Positions 21,215-30,351 of a DNA stretch of 64,000 nt are shown here, one piece after another. The translations under genes and the position numbers were made by a program. The stretch's first letter is position 1. Each line of letters begins with the position of its first letter. Below the pieces are notes generated by a model. The model ran no database searches, was not told the DNA's origin, and saw only the letters and a program-made list of their open reading frames with translations. This DNA comes from Methylobacterium marchantiae (GTDB taxonomy: Bacteria > Pseudomonadota > Alphaproteobacteria > Rhizobiales > Beijerinckiaceae), in the NCBI RefSeq assembly GCF_022179405.1, contig NZ_BPQT01000010.1:1-64000 (forward strand), in the 5' to 3' direction.

Positions 21215-23514
21215 AACAATTGCCCGATCGTGTCGAGAAGCTGGCGCTGGTCGAACGTCTGTTTCGTCAGATAAGCATCGGCACCGAGACCGAGCCCCCG
21301 TGCGACATCGTCCGCATCTCCCCGCGAGGTCATCAGAATCAGGGGAAGGCGGGCGAAGGCCTCGTCCGTCCGCAGGGCCTGCAGCAGACCGAACCCGTCG
21401 AGACGCGGCATTTCCACATCGGCGACGACGAGATCGACGCGCTCGATGCCGGCGCGCAGGCGGTCGAGGGCGTCCTGCCCGTCGACACAGACGACGACGC
21501 GATAGCCCGCCGCCTCCAGGATGCCCTTCTCCAAGGTCCGCGTGGTGATGGAATCGTCGACGACGAGGATTGTCGAACGTCGCGGGGCCGCAGCTGTTCC
21601 AGCGCTTTCGCTGCGCGGCTCGGGTGCGACATGGCTCGTTTCCCCGGCCCGTGCTGCGAGCCCGTCGGGATCGAGAACCAGGATGGGGATATCGCTGCCG
21701 AGCACGACGGTGCCGGAGATCAGGCGCGGGTCCGCGCCGAAGGGCGGCGCCGGCAGGACGAGGAGGTTGCGAACATCGCGGAGCGCATCGATCCGGATGG
21801 CCCATGCGCGCCCGCCCGCCCGCATCAGGACCGCCGTCACCGGACGGGTATCGTCCCGGCGGCTCTCATCGCCCGATACACCGATCAGGTTCGCCAGATC
21901 GACCAGGGGAAGGGAGAGGTCTTCTCCACCCTCCCTCGGCAGGCGCGCCACGCTCCGCCCCATGGCCGTACCGAGACGCGACGGGTCGAGGCGCAGCAGG
22001 CGCTTCACGCTGGCGCTCGGCAGGGCGAAGGTCGACGTGCCGACATCGACCAGCAGCATCGTCCTTCGCGCGGCCGAGAGCGGCAGGTGCATGATCAGCG
22101 ACGTGCCGGCCGGAACCCTGGGTTCCAGTCGGACGCTGCCGCCGAGGCGCCGGACCGTGTCGGCGACGACCGAGAGGCCGATGCCCCGTCCAGACAGGGT
22201 ATCGATGGCGGACGCCGTCGAGAAGCCGGGCTCGAACACCACGGCGAGCAGAGCGTCCGGATCGCCGTCGGCGGTGCCGATCAGGCCGCGGGCCCGCGCC
22301 GTCGCCTCGATGGCCCGCAGGTCCGGCCCGCGTCCATCGTCATGGATGCCGATGACGAGACGGCCGCCGCGCACCGCGACGTCGAGGGTGATCGAAAGAG
22401 CCGGCGGCTTGTCCTGGCGCTGGCGCTGCTCGGGCGTTTCGGCACCGTGGCTCAAGGCGTTGCGCAGGGCATGAAGGACCGGGTCCTTCAGGGATTGAAG
22501 CATGGCGCGGTCGACGGGAAGGTCGAGGCCGCGCGCCACGACGTCGATCTCGCGGCCGGCCTCGCGGGCCATGTCGCGCAATGCACGCGGGAACGCACCG
22601 AACACCGTCTCCGCCGGCACCAGGGCCAGGCGCTCGGCTTCCCGTCCGATCCGGGCCGAGGCGGCATCGGCCGCGGCGATGGCGCCGGTACGGGTCTGGG
22701 CCAGCAGAGCAGCGTCTCGCGACAGAGCGAGGAGCGCCGTCTCGAAGCCGCGCAGCTCCGCCTTCATGGCATCGAGGGCGGACGTCTCCTCCTCCCCGTC
22801 GGGGCGCCGAGGCCGGATCGATCCGGGGCGGTCCTTACCCGCGCGAAGGGTCTCCGCCCGACGACCGAGGGCCGCCGCGTCTCGCCGGAGCCTCGCGAGA
22901 CCCTCCGCCATCACCGATTCCGCACCGAGCGCACTCGTGAGCTCGTGCGAGGCGCGTGTCAGCGCCTCCACGGCATCGGCCGGCACGCGCAACAGCGATC
23001 CCGACTCCGCAATCATTTCGCCTTGGCTCGGCGGCGACTTGGGCTGAGACGACCTTGCGGACATTCCGTCCGCCGGGGGCTGGGGCCGCAACGGCGTGGC
23101 TTCGACGGGAGAGACGGGGACATCGGCCGGAGGCCGGGAGGGGCCGGCAAGGCAGCGGTCCAGGGCGGCGAGGGCATCGGGCGGCATCGGCGGGTCGGCC
23201 TCGCCCTTCAAGGCCGCCACATGAGCCTCGATCCGGTCGAGAGCGAGGTCGACCGCCCCCGTCGCCTCGCGATCGAGGGCGGCGTCACCGGCGACGATTC
23301 GCTCGAAGAGGGTCTCGAGCCGATGCGCCACCGCCTCGACCTTCGGCAGGTCGACGGCCCGCGAGGCACCCTTGAGGCTGTGAGCCCGGCGGAACACGTC
23401 GTTCCAGTCGGGCGGCACGTCCTCGGCGACACCGGCCAAGGCCGCGCGGATCGCGTCGATATGCTCGCGATGCTCGACCTCGAAGGCCGCGAGGAGCTGC
23501 TGGCGGATGTCCAT
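21211..23514 (-). CDS. cheA: CheA-type hybrid histidine kinase with C-terminal receiver
   Basis: This is the central kinase of the chemosensory complex. The 767-residue protein has an N-terminal Hpt domain (His45 in RRAHSLKGASR), a Pro/Ser-rich linker, the dimerisation and HATPase domains (N-box HALRNALSHG, then DDGRGPD and RGIGLSVVADTV), a CheW-like domain (about 500-640) and a receiver (about 647-767, Asp699 in VVADVEMPRLDG). The fused receiver is typical of WspE/FrzE-type kinases rather than flagellar CheA. It starts 26 bp after mcp and overlaps cheB by 4 bp. Confidence 0.93.
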   Translation of the reverse strand: MDIRQQLLAAFEVEHREHIDAIRAALAGVAEDVPPDWNDVFRRAHSLKGASRAVDLPKVEAVAHRLETLFERIVAGDAALDREATGAVDLALDRIEAHVAALKGEADPPMPPDALAALDRCLAGPSRPPADVPVSPVEATPLRPQPPADGMSARSSQPKSPPSQGEMIAESGSLLRVPADAVEALTRASHELTSALGAESVMAEGLARLRRDAAALGRRAETLRAGKDRPGSIRPRRPDGEEETSALDAMKAELRGFETALLALSRDAALLAQTRTGAIAAADAASARIGREAERLALVPAETVFGAFPRALRDMAREAGREIDVVARGLDLPVDRAMLQSLKDPVLHALRNALSHGAETPEQRQRQDKPPALSITLDVAVRGGRLVIGIHDDGRGPDLRAIEATARARGLIGTADGDPDALLAVVFEPGFSTASAIDTLSGRGIGLSVVADTVRRLGGSVRLEPRVPAGTSLIMHLPLSAARRTMLLVDVGTSTFALPSASVKRLLRLDPSRLGTAMGRSVARLPREGGEDLSLPLVDLANLIGVSGDESRRDDTRPVTAVLMRAGGRAWAIRIDALRDVRNLLVLPAPPFGADPRLISGTVVLGSDIPILVLDPDGLAARAGETSHVAPEPRSESAGTAAAPRRSTILVVDDSITTRTLEKGILEAAGYRVVVCVDGQDALDRLRAGIERVDLVVADVEMPRLDGFGLLQALRTDEAFARLPLILMTSRGDADDVARGLGLGADAYLTKQTFDQRQLLDTIGQLL

Positions 23515-23540
23515 GTCTCGGCTGCTCGGTCAGGCTCCCG

Positions 23541-25211
23541 TCAATGTCGGTATCGATCGGCGAGGGTGAGGAGCGCCTGGGCGAGTTCCGTGAGATTGGC
23601 CGAGGCCGCCTCGACCTCGCGCGTTCCGGCGGCGGTCTGCTGGCTCGCCTGCCGGATGTTCTGGAGGGCACCCATCACCTGCTCGATCCCGAGCTGCTGC
23701 TGGTTGGTGGAGGCGACGATCTGCTGGAAGGTCTGGACGCTCTCCTCCACCTTGGCGGTGATCTCCTCGATGGTCCGCTGGGTCGTGTCCGAGCGGGCCT
23801 TCCCGGTACCGGTACGCTTCACCGCCTCCTCGGTGAGCATGACCGAGGTGTTGATGCCCCGCTGGATCTCCGAGAGGATGGTGCGCACCTGAGCGGTCGC
23901 CGCCTTGGCCTGATCGGCGAGCAGCTTCATCTCCGAGGCGACGACGGCGAAGCTCCGGCCGCTCTCGCCCGCCGCCGCCGCCTCGATCGCCGCGTTGAGG
24001 GCCAGGAGGTGGGTACGCTCCGAGATGTCGTTGACGGTGGTGATGATCTCGCCGATCGCCTGGGTCTTCTCGCTGAGCGATACGATGTTGCCGGCGACCG
24101 CCTCGGCCTGCTCGCGGATGGAATCCATGGCCTTGGCCGTATCGGCCACGGCCCGCAGGCCCGCCCGCGAAATCTGAGCGGTGGATTGAGCGGTGGCGAT
24201 GACCTCGCTGGCGCGCTTGCCGATCTGCGCGCCCGAATGGGTGATCTCGTCCACCGTGGCGGCGGTCTCCTGCACGGCCGCGAACTGCTCCTCGACGCTG
24301 GCGGCCTGCTCCTGGGCGGAGGCGCGGATCTCGGCGGCAGCGGCATTGAGATCGGCGGTGGCGGCACGGTTGGTGCGCGCGAGGTCGGCGAGGCCGGAGA
24401 CCATCGCGTTCAGGGTCGCCGCGAGGCGGCCGATCTCGTCGCCGCCGGTCCGCGGAAGGGTCCGCGTCAGGTCGCCCGAGCCCACCTGCTCGGCGAAGGC
24501 CATGACCTCTTCGAGGGGTTTGACCACACCACGGCGGATGAGGCTCGTGACGATCATGCTCAGGAGTACGCAGAGACCGACGATCAGCACGATGGAGAGG
24601 AGGCTGCGCTCGTAGATGTCGGTGGAGCGACGCTGGCCCGCATCGATCCCCTGGTCGAGCACGTCGCGGGTGCGGTCGAGATCACGCAGGAACTCGTCCT
24701 GGAGGCGGTTGAGATCGTCGTTGCGGGCTTCCACCCCATCGACGTCCTTGGCCGAGATGGCAGCGAGCTGCACGTCGCTGGCGGTGCGCAACTTCCGGAA
24801 ATCGGCGGCGCCCGAGGTGGCGGATTCGCCGAGCCTCTTCCAGATCGCGGCGCGCTCGGGCGACGGGGCCGTGGCAGAATAGCCATCGGCGGTGCGGATG
24901 ATGTCGACGAGGATCGCCTCGGATTCGGACGCCACCCGGCGCCAGATGTCGATGATCGCGGCGATCTCGGCATCGGGGCGGTTGCGCATCAGCGCGGCGA
25001 CGACCCCGTTGCGGCGAAGATTGCCGAGATCGCGCGACTTGTTGCCGAGATCATCGAGCTTGCGCGCGATGGTCAGGTCGCGCGTGACGATCATCGTGGT
25101 GTTGTCACGAACCGCCCCGATCTGGCCGAGCGCGTAGACGCCCAGCCCCACCATCACCAGGGTGACGGTGACGAAGCCGAGAAGTATCCGTTTTCCGATC
25201 GAGATCGACAC
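23541..25211 (-). CDS. Methyl-accepting chemotaxis protein
   Basis: This is the receptor of the operon. The 556-residue protein has a first membrane segment at about 9-30, a periplasmic helical region to about 203 (four-helix-bundle type, no Cache domain recognised), a second membrane segment at about 204-226, a HAMP domain, and a signalling domain with the hairpin-tip segment NDISERTHLLALNAAIEAA. The C-terminus has no CheR/CheB tether pentapeptide. The start is GTG at 25211. The ligand is unknown. It lies between the second cheW and cheA, 54 bp after cheW. Confidence 0.93.
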   Translation of the reverse strand: MSISIGKRILLGFVTVTLVMVGLGVYALGQIGAVRDNTTMIVTRDLTIARKLDDLGNKSRDLGNLRRNGVVAALMRNRPDAEIAAIIDIWRRVASESEAILVDIIRTADGYSATAPSPERAAIWKRLGESATSGAADFRKLRTASDVQLAAISAKDVDGVEARNDDLNRLQDEFLRDLDRTRDVLDQGIDAGQRRSTDIYERSLLSIVLIVGLCVLLSMIVTSLIRRGVVKPLEEVMAFAEQVGSGDLTRTLPRTGGDEIGRLAATLNAMVSGLADLARTNRAATADLNAAAAEIRASAQEQAASVEEQFAAVQETAATVDEITHSGAQIGKRASEVIATAQSTAQISRAGLRAVADTAKAMDSIREQAEAVAGNIVSLSEKTQAIGEIITTVNDISERTHLLALNAAIEAAAAGESGRSFAVVASEMKLLADQAKAATAQVRTILSEIQRGINTSVMLTEEAVKRTGTGKARSDTTQRTIEEITAKVEESVQTFQQIVASTNQQQLGIEQVMGALQNIRQASQQTAAGTREVEAASANLTELAQALLTLADRYRH

Positions 25212-25265
25212 TCTGGGCGACGCTCCGAAACCGCTCGACGACGAAGGCTCGTGAGAGCCTGGCCG

Positions 25266-25841
25266 TCAGCTTTGAGGCAGGTATCGCCGCAGGAGACGCG
25301 GCAGATCGATCACGACGAAGCCGGCGTCACCGCCCTCGAGGGCGGCCTCCTGGCCGGCACCCGGTGCATAGCCCGAAACCGCATCCGCACCCAAGCCGCC
25401 GAGATGCTGCGCGTCGGCAACGAGCGCGCCGTCCACATCCTCGACGGCCAGGACCCGGTCGACGGCGAGGGCCAAGGACGCGATGCCGCCGCGAAGGACG
25501 AGGATATGCCCCGTGGAATCGACGGCGCCCGGCGGCATCGGTCGCCCGAGAGCCCCGGCGAGACTGAGAACGCTGACGACACGGCCGGAAAGGGCGATGA
25601 GGCCGAGAAACTCCGGCGGTGCTCCGGGCACAGGCGTGCAGGCGCGAGCCGGCACCACCTGAGCGACGGCCGTCAGCGGCAGACCGTAGCGGTCCGCCCC
25701 GGAAAGACAGACGAGGAACGGCGTCCTCGAGACGGAATCGGTGCCCTTCGTTCCGCGGCGGGCCAGGGCGGCGGTGCGCTCGGCGAGGAGGGCGGATATC
25801 CGTGGCTCGACCTCGGCGGATCCGGCGGGCGGTTCGATCAC
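25266..25841 (-). CDS. cheW: CheW-like coupling protein (second copy)
   Basis: The 191-residue protein has a single CheW domain (about residues 40-185) with FLVCLSGADRYGLPLTAVAQVV and LIALSGRVVSVLSLAGALG, preceded by a 40-residue helical N-terminal extension. It should link the receptor to CheA. The GTG start at 25841 overlaps the cheR stop as GTGA, implying coupled translation. The Wsp system also has two CheW-like proteins, one on each side of a CheR-TPR protein. Confidence 0.85.
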   Translation of the reverse strand: MIEPPAGSAEVEPRISALLAERTAALARRGTKGTDSVSRTPFLVCLSGADRYGLPLTAVAQVVPARACTPVPGAPPEFLGLIALSGRVVSVLSLAGALGRPMPPGAVDSTGHILVLRGGIASLALAVDRVLAVEDVDGALVADAQHLGGLGADAVSGYAPGAGQEAALEGGDAGFVVIDLPRLLRRYLPQS

Positions 25842-27319
25842 GATGCGGAGTTCCTCATGCGCATGCGGGCGATATCGGCGCTTTCCACCAGTTGCCCGGC
25901 GGTCAGGCCGTCGCCTTCGGCGACGCGGGCATCCGTCGGCTGGGCGCGGCCGAAATGGATGGCGTTGTCGAGGGCCCGGTCGGCCTCCGCCTGCCGGCCG
26001 AGGGCCCCGAGCAGCAGGCCGAGCTGGTAATGCGCCATCACGAAGGTCCGGTCGAGATAGAGCGCTCCGCGCAAGGCCCGCTCGGCTTCGGCCTCACGTC
26101 CCAGTCCGTAGGCGAGGAGCCCGTCGTAGTAGTGCAGCCGGGCGTCCGTGGGCGTCGCGAGAAGCGCCCCGCGCACCAGGCGCCAGCCTTCGGCGATCCG
26201 GCCGGAATCCGCCATGGCACGCACGGCATCGAGCACCGCTTCGGGGTCCTCGGTCTCGACGGGCTCCGCTGGGGGCAGGGCGCATTCGAAGGGAGCGGGC
26301 GGGATCGGCTCGTGGGGAACCGGATCGAGAACCGGAATGGCCCATTCCGGGCCGGGTGAGGGAACCACCGGCTGCGCGGGCGACGCTTCGGCAAGGACCT
26401 CGGCACACCGAGGGCGGTAGGCCACGGTACCCGGCAGGTTCATCGCCCGCAGGATGCCGGAAAAGGCCGGGTTCGGCTCGGCATGGCCGATGAGCAGCCA
26501 GCCGTCCGGCGTCAACCGGCGACCGAGGCCACGCACGATGCCGAGGACGGAATCGGCCTGGAAATAGATCAGGACGTTGCGGCAGAGAATGAGGTCGAAC
26601 TCGGTGAAGTGCGGAGGCGCCGTCCCGTCGAGGAGGCTCATCAGGTTGCCCTGCTCGAACCGGACCATCCTGCGGAATTCCGGGCGCAGGGTAAAACTGC
26701 CCTCGCGCGCGACACCGGGCACGGCGGGACCGAGGACGAAGTAGCGGGCGTGCTCCTCGGGCGGCAGGGTCCGCAGGGCCCAGCGGCCGAACACGGCCGC
26801 CCGCGCCGTCGCCAGGGCTTCGGTGCTGATGTCCGTGCCGGTGATGGCGATCCGCCATTGCGGCAGGGCGTCGCCGAGCAATTCGTGGAGCAGGATGGCG
26901 ATGGAATAGGGCTCGGCCCCGGTCGAACAGCCCGCGCTCCAGATCCGCAGGGACTTCACCTCGGATCGCGCCGCGATGAGGCCGGGCAGGATGGTGCCGC
27001 GCAGGGCGGCGAACTGCTCGGCGTAGCGGAAGAAGAACGTCTCCCCGATGGTGATCTCGGCCTCAAGCGCGGCCCATTCCGAGGAGCCGGTCGCTTCCGC
27101 GTCCAGATGGGCGAGATAGGCGGCCGAATCCGCTAGACGGCAGGCCTTGAAGCGCTTGCGCAGCCGATCGAACAGCAGGTCGTCCTTGTCGGCATAATAG
27201 TGGTGCCCGGTGCGGGCGATCACCTTCGCCTTCAGAGCGGCAAAGGCGGGATCGCGATCGGGGCCGACCTTCGCCGGACGTGGCCTCGGCCCGGGAGATC
27301 CGCTCATGGGGTCACTCAC
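25838..27319 (-). CDS. cheR: CheR-type methyltransferase with TPR domain
   Basis: CheR methylates receptor glutamates using S-adenosylmethionine. The 493-residue product has the N-terminal helical domain, the SAM-binding WSAGCSTGAEPYSIA motif, GTDISTEAL and LILCRNVLIYF, followed by a Pro-rich linker and tetratricopeptide-like helices at about 375-480 (GWRLVRGALLATPTDARLHY, AERALRGALYLDR). The TPR extension matches WspC-type CheR. GTG at 27319 forms a GTGA overlap with the upstream cheW stop and is preferred to the ATG at 27307. Confidence 0.9.
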   Translation of the reverse strand: MSDPMSGSPGPRPRPAKVGPDRDPAFAALKAKVIARTGHHYYADKDDLLFDRLRKRFKACRLADSAAYLAHLDAEATGSSEWAALEAEITIGETFFFRYAEQFAALRGTILPGLIAARSEVKSLRIWSAGCSTGAEPYSIAILLHELLGDALPQWRIAITGTDISTEALATARAAVFGRWALRTLPPEEHARYFVLGPAVPGVAREGSFTLRPEFRRMVRFEQGNLMSLLDGTAPPHFTEFDLILCRNVLIYFQADSVLGIVRGLGRRLTPDGWLLIGHAEPNPAFSGILRAMNLPGTVAYRPRCAEVLAEASPAQPVVPSPGPEWAIPVLDPVPHEPIPPAPFECALPPAEPVETEDPEAVLDAVRAMADSGRIAEGWRLVRGALLATPTDARLHYYDGLLAYGLGREAEAERALRGALYLDRTFVMAHYQLGLLLGALGRQAEADRALDNAIHFGRAQPTDARVAEGDGLTAGQLVESADIARMRMRNSAS

Positions 27320-27783
27320 GGGTCCGTCGTCGCGTCGAGGGCCGCCAGTCGCTCGGAAGCCGTGCGGGTGAGAGCGGCGAGACGCGCGCGTTCCTCCTCG
27401 CTGAGGAGTCGGGACGGGCTCAGCACGTGGACGATGCTCCGTTCCCGCTCGAATTCGGCCTCCACGCAGCCATTGAGCGTGCTGTCCCGCTCCACTGGGC
27501 GGATATCGGAATCGGGGACGACCACGAGATCCTCGGCCCGATCGACCAGGAAAGCGGTGGAGCGCCGCGCGTCGAGAACGAGGTGCCGGTTCACGGCGTG
27601 GGGATCGGGGGCCGTACTCGTCAATCCGAGGAGTCTGGCGAGGTCGATCACCGGCAGCGCTGTACCACCGAGGTTGAGGAAGCCGGCGAGGAAGCCTCCC
27701 GCCGTAGGCCGCTGGTGCAGCCGGGGCAGAGGCAGCACCTCGCTCACGCAGGTCCGGTTCAGGGCGCAGGCGGCACCCGCCAC
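27316..27783 (-). CDS. cheW: CheW-like coupling protein (first gene of the operon)
   Basis: A CheW domain is clear: an ALNRTCVSEVLPLPRL segment, GFLNLGGTALPVIDLARLLGL, and STAFLVDRAEDLVVVP. The first usable start codon, GTG at 27783, removes the first beta-strand; the frame stays open upstream to a TGA at 27853-27855 and encodes TTAFLILDVAGAAC, a normal CheW beginning, but without ATG, GTG or TTG. The real start may be CTG at 27816, or a mutation may have removed it. The stop overlaps cheR as GTGA. It is the promoter-proximal gene of the operon. Confidence 0.78.
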   Translation of the reverse strand: MAGAACALNRTCVSEVLPLPRLHQRPTAGGFLAGFLNLGGTALPVIDLARLLGLTSTAPDPHAVNRHLVLDARRSTAFLVDRAEDLVVVPDSDIRPVERDSTLNGCVEAEFERERSIVHVLSPSRLLSEEERARLAALTRTASERLAALDATTDP

Positions 27784-28003
27784 GTCGAGGATCAGAAAGG
27801 CCGTTGTCGCGGTCAGGGCATCGGTCCCGGCAGGCGGAGGAGGGCAGCATCGTCAGATAGGACGACGCTGCAAAGCGGCGCAAATGGATTCGGGTTCCCC
27901 GTATGGACGAGTTGCGGCGTCCTGCAGCGTCACGGCGTCCGCGGGTCCCGCCGACGGTCAGGTCTCGACCGGTCGGAGGACGGCCTGCAGGCTGCCCCCG
28001 GCG

Positions 28004-28270
28004 TCAGGCACGGCGCAGGCATGTGCGGTTCCGGCCGGCACTCTTGGCGCGGTCGAGCGCCCCATCGACGCGCCGGCAGATGTCGTCCGGCGTGGGAGAG
28101 TCGGCTCCGGCGGGCACGGCACTGGCGACGTGGTGTGCCGCTGGCTCGTTCCAAGCCTCCGCCGAAAGCCCGACCGCCGACGCCCATGAGACTCGGCCCG
28201 GGACCTTAGGCGTGTGAACGCTAACGGACAGGATGCACGAGCCTGGATCTCGCCCCGATGCGACCGGCAC
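28004..28270 (-). pseudogene. Truncated GGDEF (diguanylate cyclase) C-terminal remnant
   Basis: The last 25 or so residues of an 88-codon frame read DDICRRVDGALDRAKSAGRNR, close to the conserved terminal helix of GGDEF domains (ADxALYRAKxxGRNR). A preceding stretch (GRVSWASAVGLS) could be the last core strand. The GGEEF signature itself and the rest of the domain are absent, and upstream lies the ilv promoter region, so this is probably the end of a deleted gene. It has the same strand as the che operon, where a Wsp system would have its WspR cyclase. A chance resemblance cannot be excluded. Confidence 0.5.
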
Positions 28271-28302
28271 CGTTCTGCGGCACTATCTTGCGTCGGATGA
28301 CG

Positions 28303-28331
28303 TTGACCGCCCCACCTCTTATCTCTAAACA
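28303..28331 (+). promoter_or_regulatory. Candidate promoter of the ilv leader
   Basis: TTGACC (28303-28308) and TAAACA (28326-28331) are 17 bp apart. The -35 is good but the -10 is weak, so this is only a candidate. It would place the transcript start near 28338, about 50 bp before the leader peptide. Confidence 0.3.
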
Positions 28332-28387
28332 ACCCGACACGAGTTCCGATTCGCCTCTTCGGCGAAGGAAAAGGTTTCGATATCTCC

Positions 28388-28438
28388 ATGCGAGTCATCC
28401 TTATCGTAACGGAAGCGCCACTGACCGGGCGGCCCTGA
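28388..28438 (+). CDS. ilv leader peptide (attenuation)
   Basis: A 16-codon frame, [16 protein letters not shown], begins with a block of branched-chain residues (Val-Ile-Leu-Ile-Val at positions 3-7). This is the hallmark of a leader peptide whose ribosome stalls when Val, Ile or Leu tRNAs are uncharged. It is followed by alternative RNA hairpins and a terminator just before ilvB. Its ribosome binding site is modest (AAGGAAAAGG at about 28365-28374). Structure and position fit proteobacterial ilv attenuators. Confidence 0.8.
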   Translation: MRVILIVTEAPLTGRP

Positions 28439-28494
28439 TACAGGGGCCGCGATCCGGATGGTGGCGCTTGCAGGGTCCTTCGGGGCCCTTTTTT
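28429..28494 (+). terminator. ilvBH attenuator (terminator/antiterminator)
   Basis: The terminator is a 6-bp stem (28473-28478 with 28483-28488) with a TTCG loop and six T residues (28489-28494). Upstream, GGCCCTG at the leader-peptide stop (28431-28437) can pair with CAGGGGCC (28441-28448). The GGGGCC part of the latter can instead pair, with two G-U pairs, to GGTCCT at 28474-28479, blocking the terminator. This is the classical 1:2, 2:3, 3:4 arrangement: stalling in the leader peptide would favour 2:3 and read-through into ilvB. Confidence 0.75.
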
Positions 28495-28550
28495 GTTGCC
28501 GCGACGAGACGTTTGACGCTGGGTTCAACCGGGTTTTGAGGAGCAGGACG

Positions 28551-30326
28551 ATGAGCGGCGAGGTCATGACCGGGGCCGAAATGGTCATCCGGGCGTTCCG
28601 GGATCAGGGTGTCGATACGCTGTTCGGGTATCCGGGCGGCGCGGTGCTGCCGATCTACGATGCCCTCTTCCATCAGGAAGAATTGAAGCACGTCCTCGTC
28701 CGCCACGAGCAGGGCGCGGTCCATGCGGCCGAGGGCTATGCCCGCTCGTCGGGCAAGGTCGGCTGCGTCCTCGTCACCTCCGGCCCCGGCGCCACCAACA
28801 TCGTCACCGGGTTGACCGATGCGATGCTGGATTCCATCCCGCTCGTCTGCATCACCGGCCAGGTCCCGACGCATCTCATTGGCACCGACGCGTTCCAGGA
28901 ATGCGACACGGTCGGCATCACGCGCCACTGCACGAAGCACAATTACCTGGTCAAATCGATCGACGACCTGCCGCGCATCCTGCACGAGGCCTTCTTCGTC
29001 GCCTCGAACGGACGACCGGGCCCCGTCGTCGTCGATCTGCCGAAGGACATCCAGTTCGCGAGCGGGATCTACGAACGCCCCACCCGGAACGGCCACAAGA
29101 CCTACCGCCCCGCCTTCAAGGGCGATGCGCAGGCGATCCGATCCGCCGTGGAGCTGATGGCGAATGCCCGCCGTCCGATCTTCTACACCGGCGGCGGCGT
29201 CATCAATTCCGGCCCGCACGCCTCGGCACTGCTGCGGCAATTGGCTGAAGTGACCGGCTTCCCGGTCACCTCGACGCTGATGGGTCTCGGCGCCTTCCCG
29301 GCCTCTAACCCGCAGTTCCTCGGCATGCTCGGCATGCACGGGACCTACGAGGCCAACCTCGCCATGCACGAATGCGACGTGATGATCTGCGTCGGCGCAC
29401 GCTTCGACGACCGCATCACCGGCCGTCTCGACGCGTTCTCGCCGTTCTCGAAGAAGATCCACATCGACGTCGACGCCTCCTCGATCAACAAGGTAGTGAA
29501 GGTCGATGTCGGCATCGTCGGCGATTGCGGCTCGGTGCTGGAAGACATGCTGGCGGCCTGGAAATCCCTGCCGAAGCAGCCCGACACGGGCCGGTTCGAC
29601 GAGTGGATGGCCAAGATCCGCACCTGGAAGGCGCGCGACTGCCTCGCCTACTGGCCGTCTGGCACGATCATCAAGCCGCAATACGCGGTGCAGCGGCTCT
29701 ACGAGGCCTGCAAGGGCCGCGAGACCTACGTCACCACCGAGGTCGGCCAGCACCAGATGTGGGCGGCGCAGTACTTCAAGTTCGACGAGCCGAACCGCTG
29801 GATGAGCTCCGGCGGCCTCGGCACCATGGGCTACGGCCTGCCCGCGGCCATCGGTACGCAGCTCGCCCATCCCGACGGGCTCGTCATCGACATCGCCGGC
29901 GAAGCCTCGATCCTGATGAACATCCAGGAGATGTCGACGGCCGTGCAGTATCGCCTGCCGGTCAAGATCTTCATCCTGAACAACGAGTATATGGGCATGG
30001 TGCGCCAGTGGCAGGAGTTGCTGCACGGGTCGCGCTACTCGCAGAGCTATTCCGAGAGCCTGCCGGACTTCGTCAAGCTGGCAGAGGCCTACGGCGCCAA
30101 GGGCATGCGTTGCGACAAGCCCGGCGAACTCGACGGGGCGATCGCCGAGATGCTGGCCCATGACGGCCCGGTCATCTTCGATTGCATCGTGGACAAGACC
30201 GAGAACTGCTTCCCGATGATCCCGTCGGGCAAGGCGCATAACGAGATGCTGCTCTCCGACTATCTCGGCGAGACCGGAATGGACCTCGGCGACGTGATCT
30301 CCGAGGAAGGCAAGATGCTGGTCTGA
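28551..30326 (+). CDS. ilvB: Acetolactate synthase, large (catalytic) subunit
   Basis: This ThDP- and FAD-dependent enzyme condenses pyruvate with pyruvate or 2-ketobutyrate, the first common step of Val, Leu and Ile synthesis. The 591-residue product has the substrate/ThDP segment [16 protein letters not shown] (catalytic Glu53), TSGPGATN, and the ThDP/Mg motif from GEASILMN to [12 protein letters not shown]. The ATG at 28551 behind a GAGGAGCAGG site is chosen; an in-frame start at 28458 would lie inside the attenuator. The ilvH regulatory subunit follows after 25 bp. Expression is probably controlled by the upstream attenuator. Confidence 0.97.
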   Translation: MSGEVMTGAEMVIRAFRDQGVDTLFGYPGGAVLPIYDALFHQEELKHVLVRHEQGAVHAAEGYARSSGKVGCVLVTSGPGATNIVTGLTDAMLDSIPLVCITGQVPTHLIGTDAFQECDTVGITRHCTKHNYLVKSIDDLPRILHEAFFVASNGRPGPVVVDLPKDIQFASGIYERPTRNGHKTYRPAFKGDAQAIRSAVELMANARRPIFYTGGGVINSGPHASALLRQLAEVTGFPVTSTLMGLGAFPASNPQFLGMLGMHGTYEANLAMHECDVMICVGARFDDRITGRLDAFSPFSKKIHIDVDASSINKVVKVDVGIVGDCGSVLEDMLAAWKSLPKQPDTGRFDEWMAKIRTWKARDCLAYWPSGTIIKPQYAVQRLYEACKGRETYVTTEVGQHQMWAAQYFKFDEPNRWMSSGGLGTMGYGLPAAIGTQLAHPDGLVIDIAGEASILMNIQEMSTAVQYRLPVKIFILNNEYMGMVRQWQELLHGSRYSQSYSESLPDFVKLAEAYGAKGMRCDKPGELDGAIAEMLAHDGPVIFDCIVDKTENCFPMIPSGKAHNEMLLSDYLGETGMDLGDVISEEGKMLV

Positions 30327-30351
30327 CCGGCGGCACGGAGGAGACAGGTCC

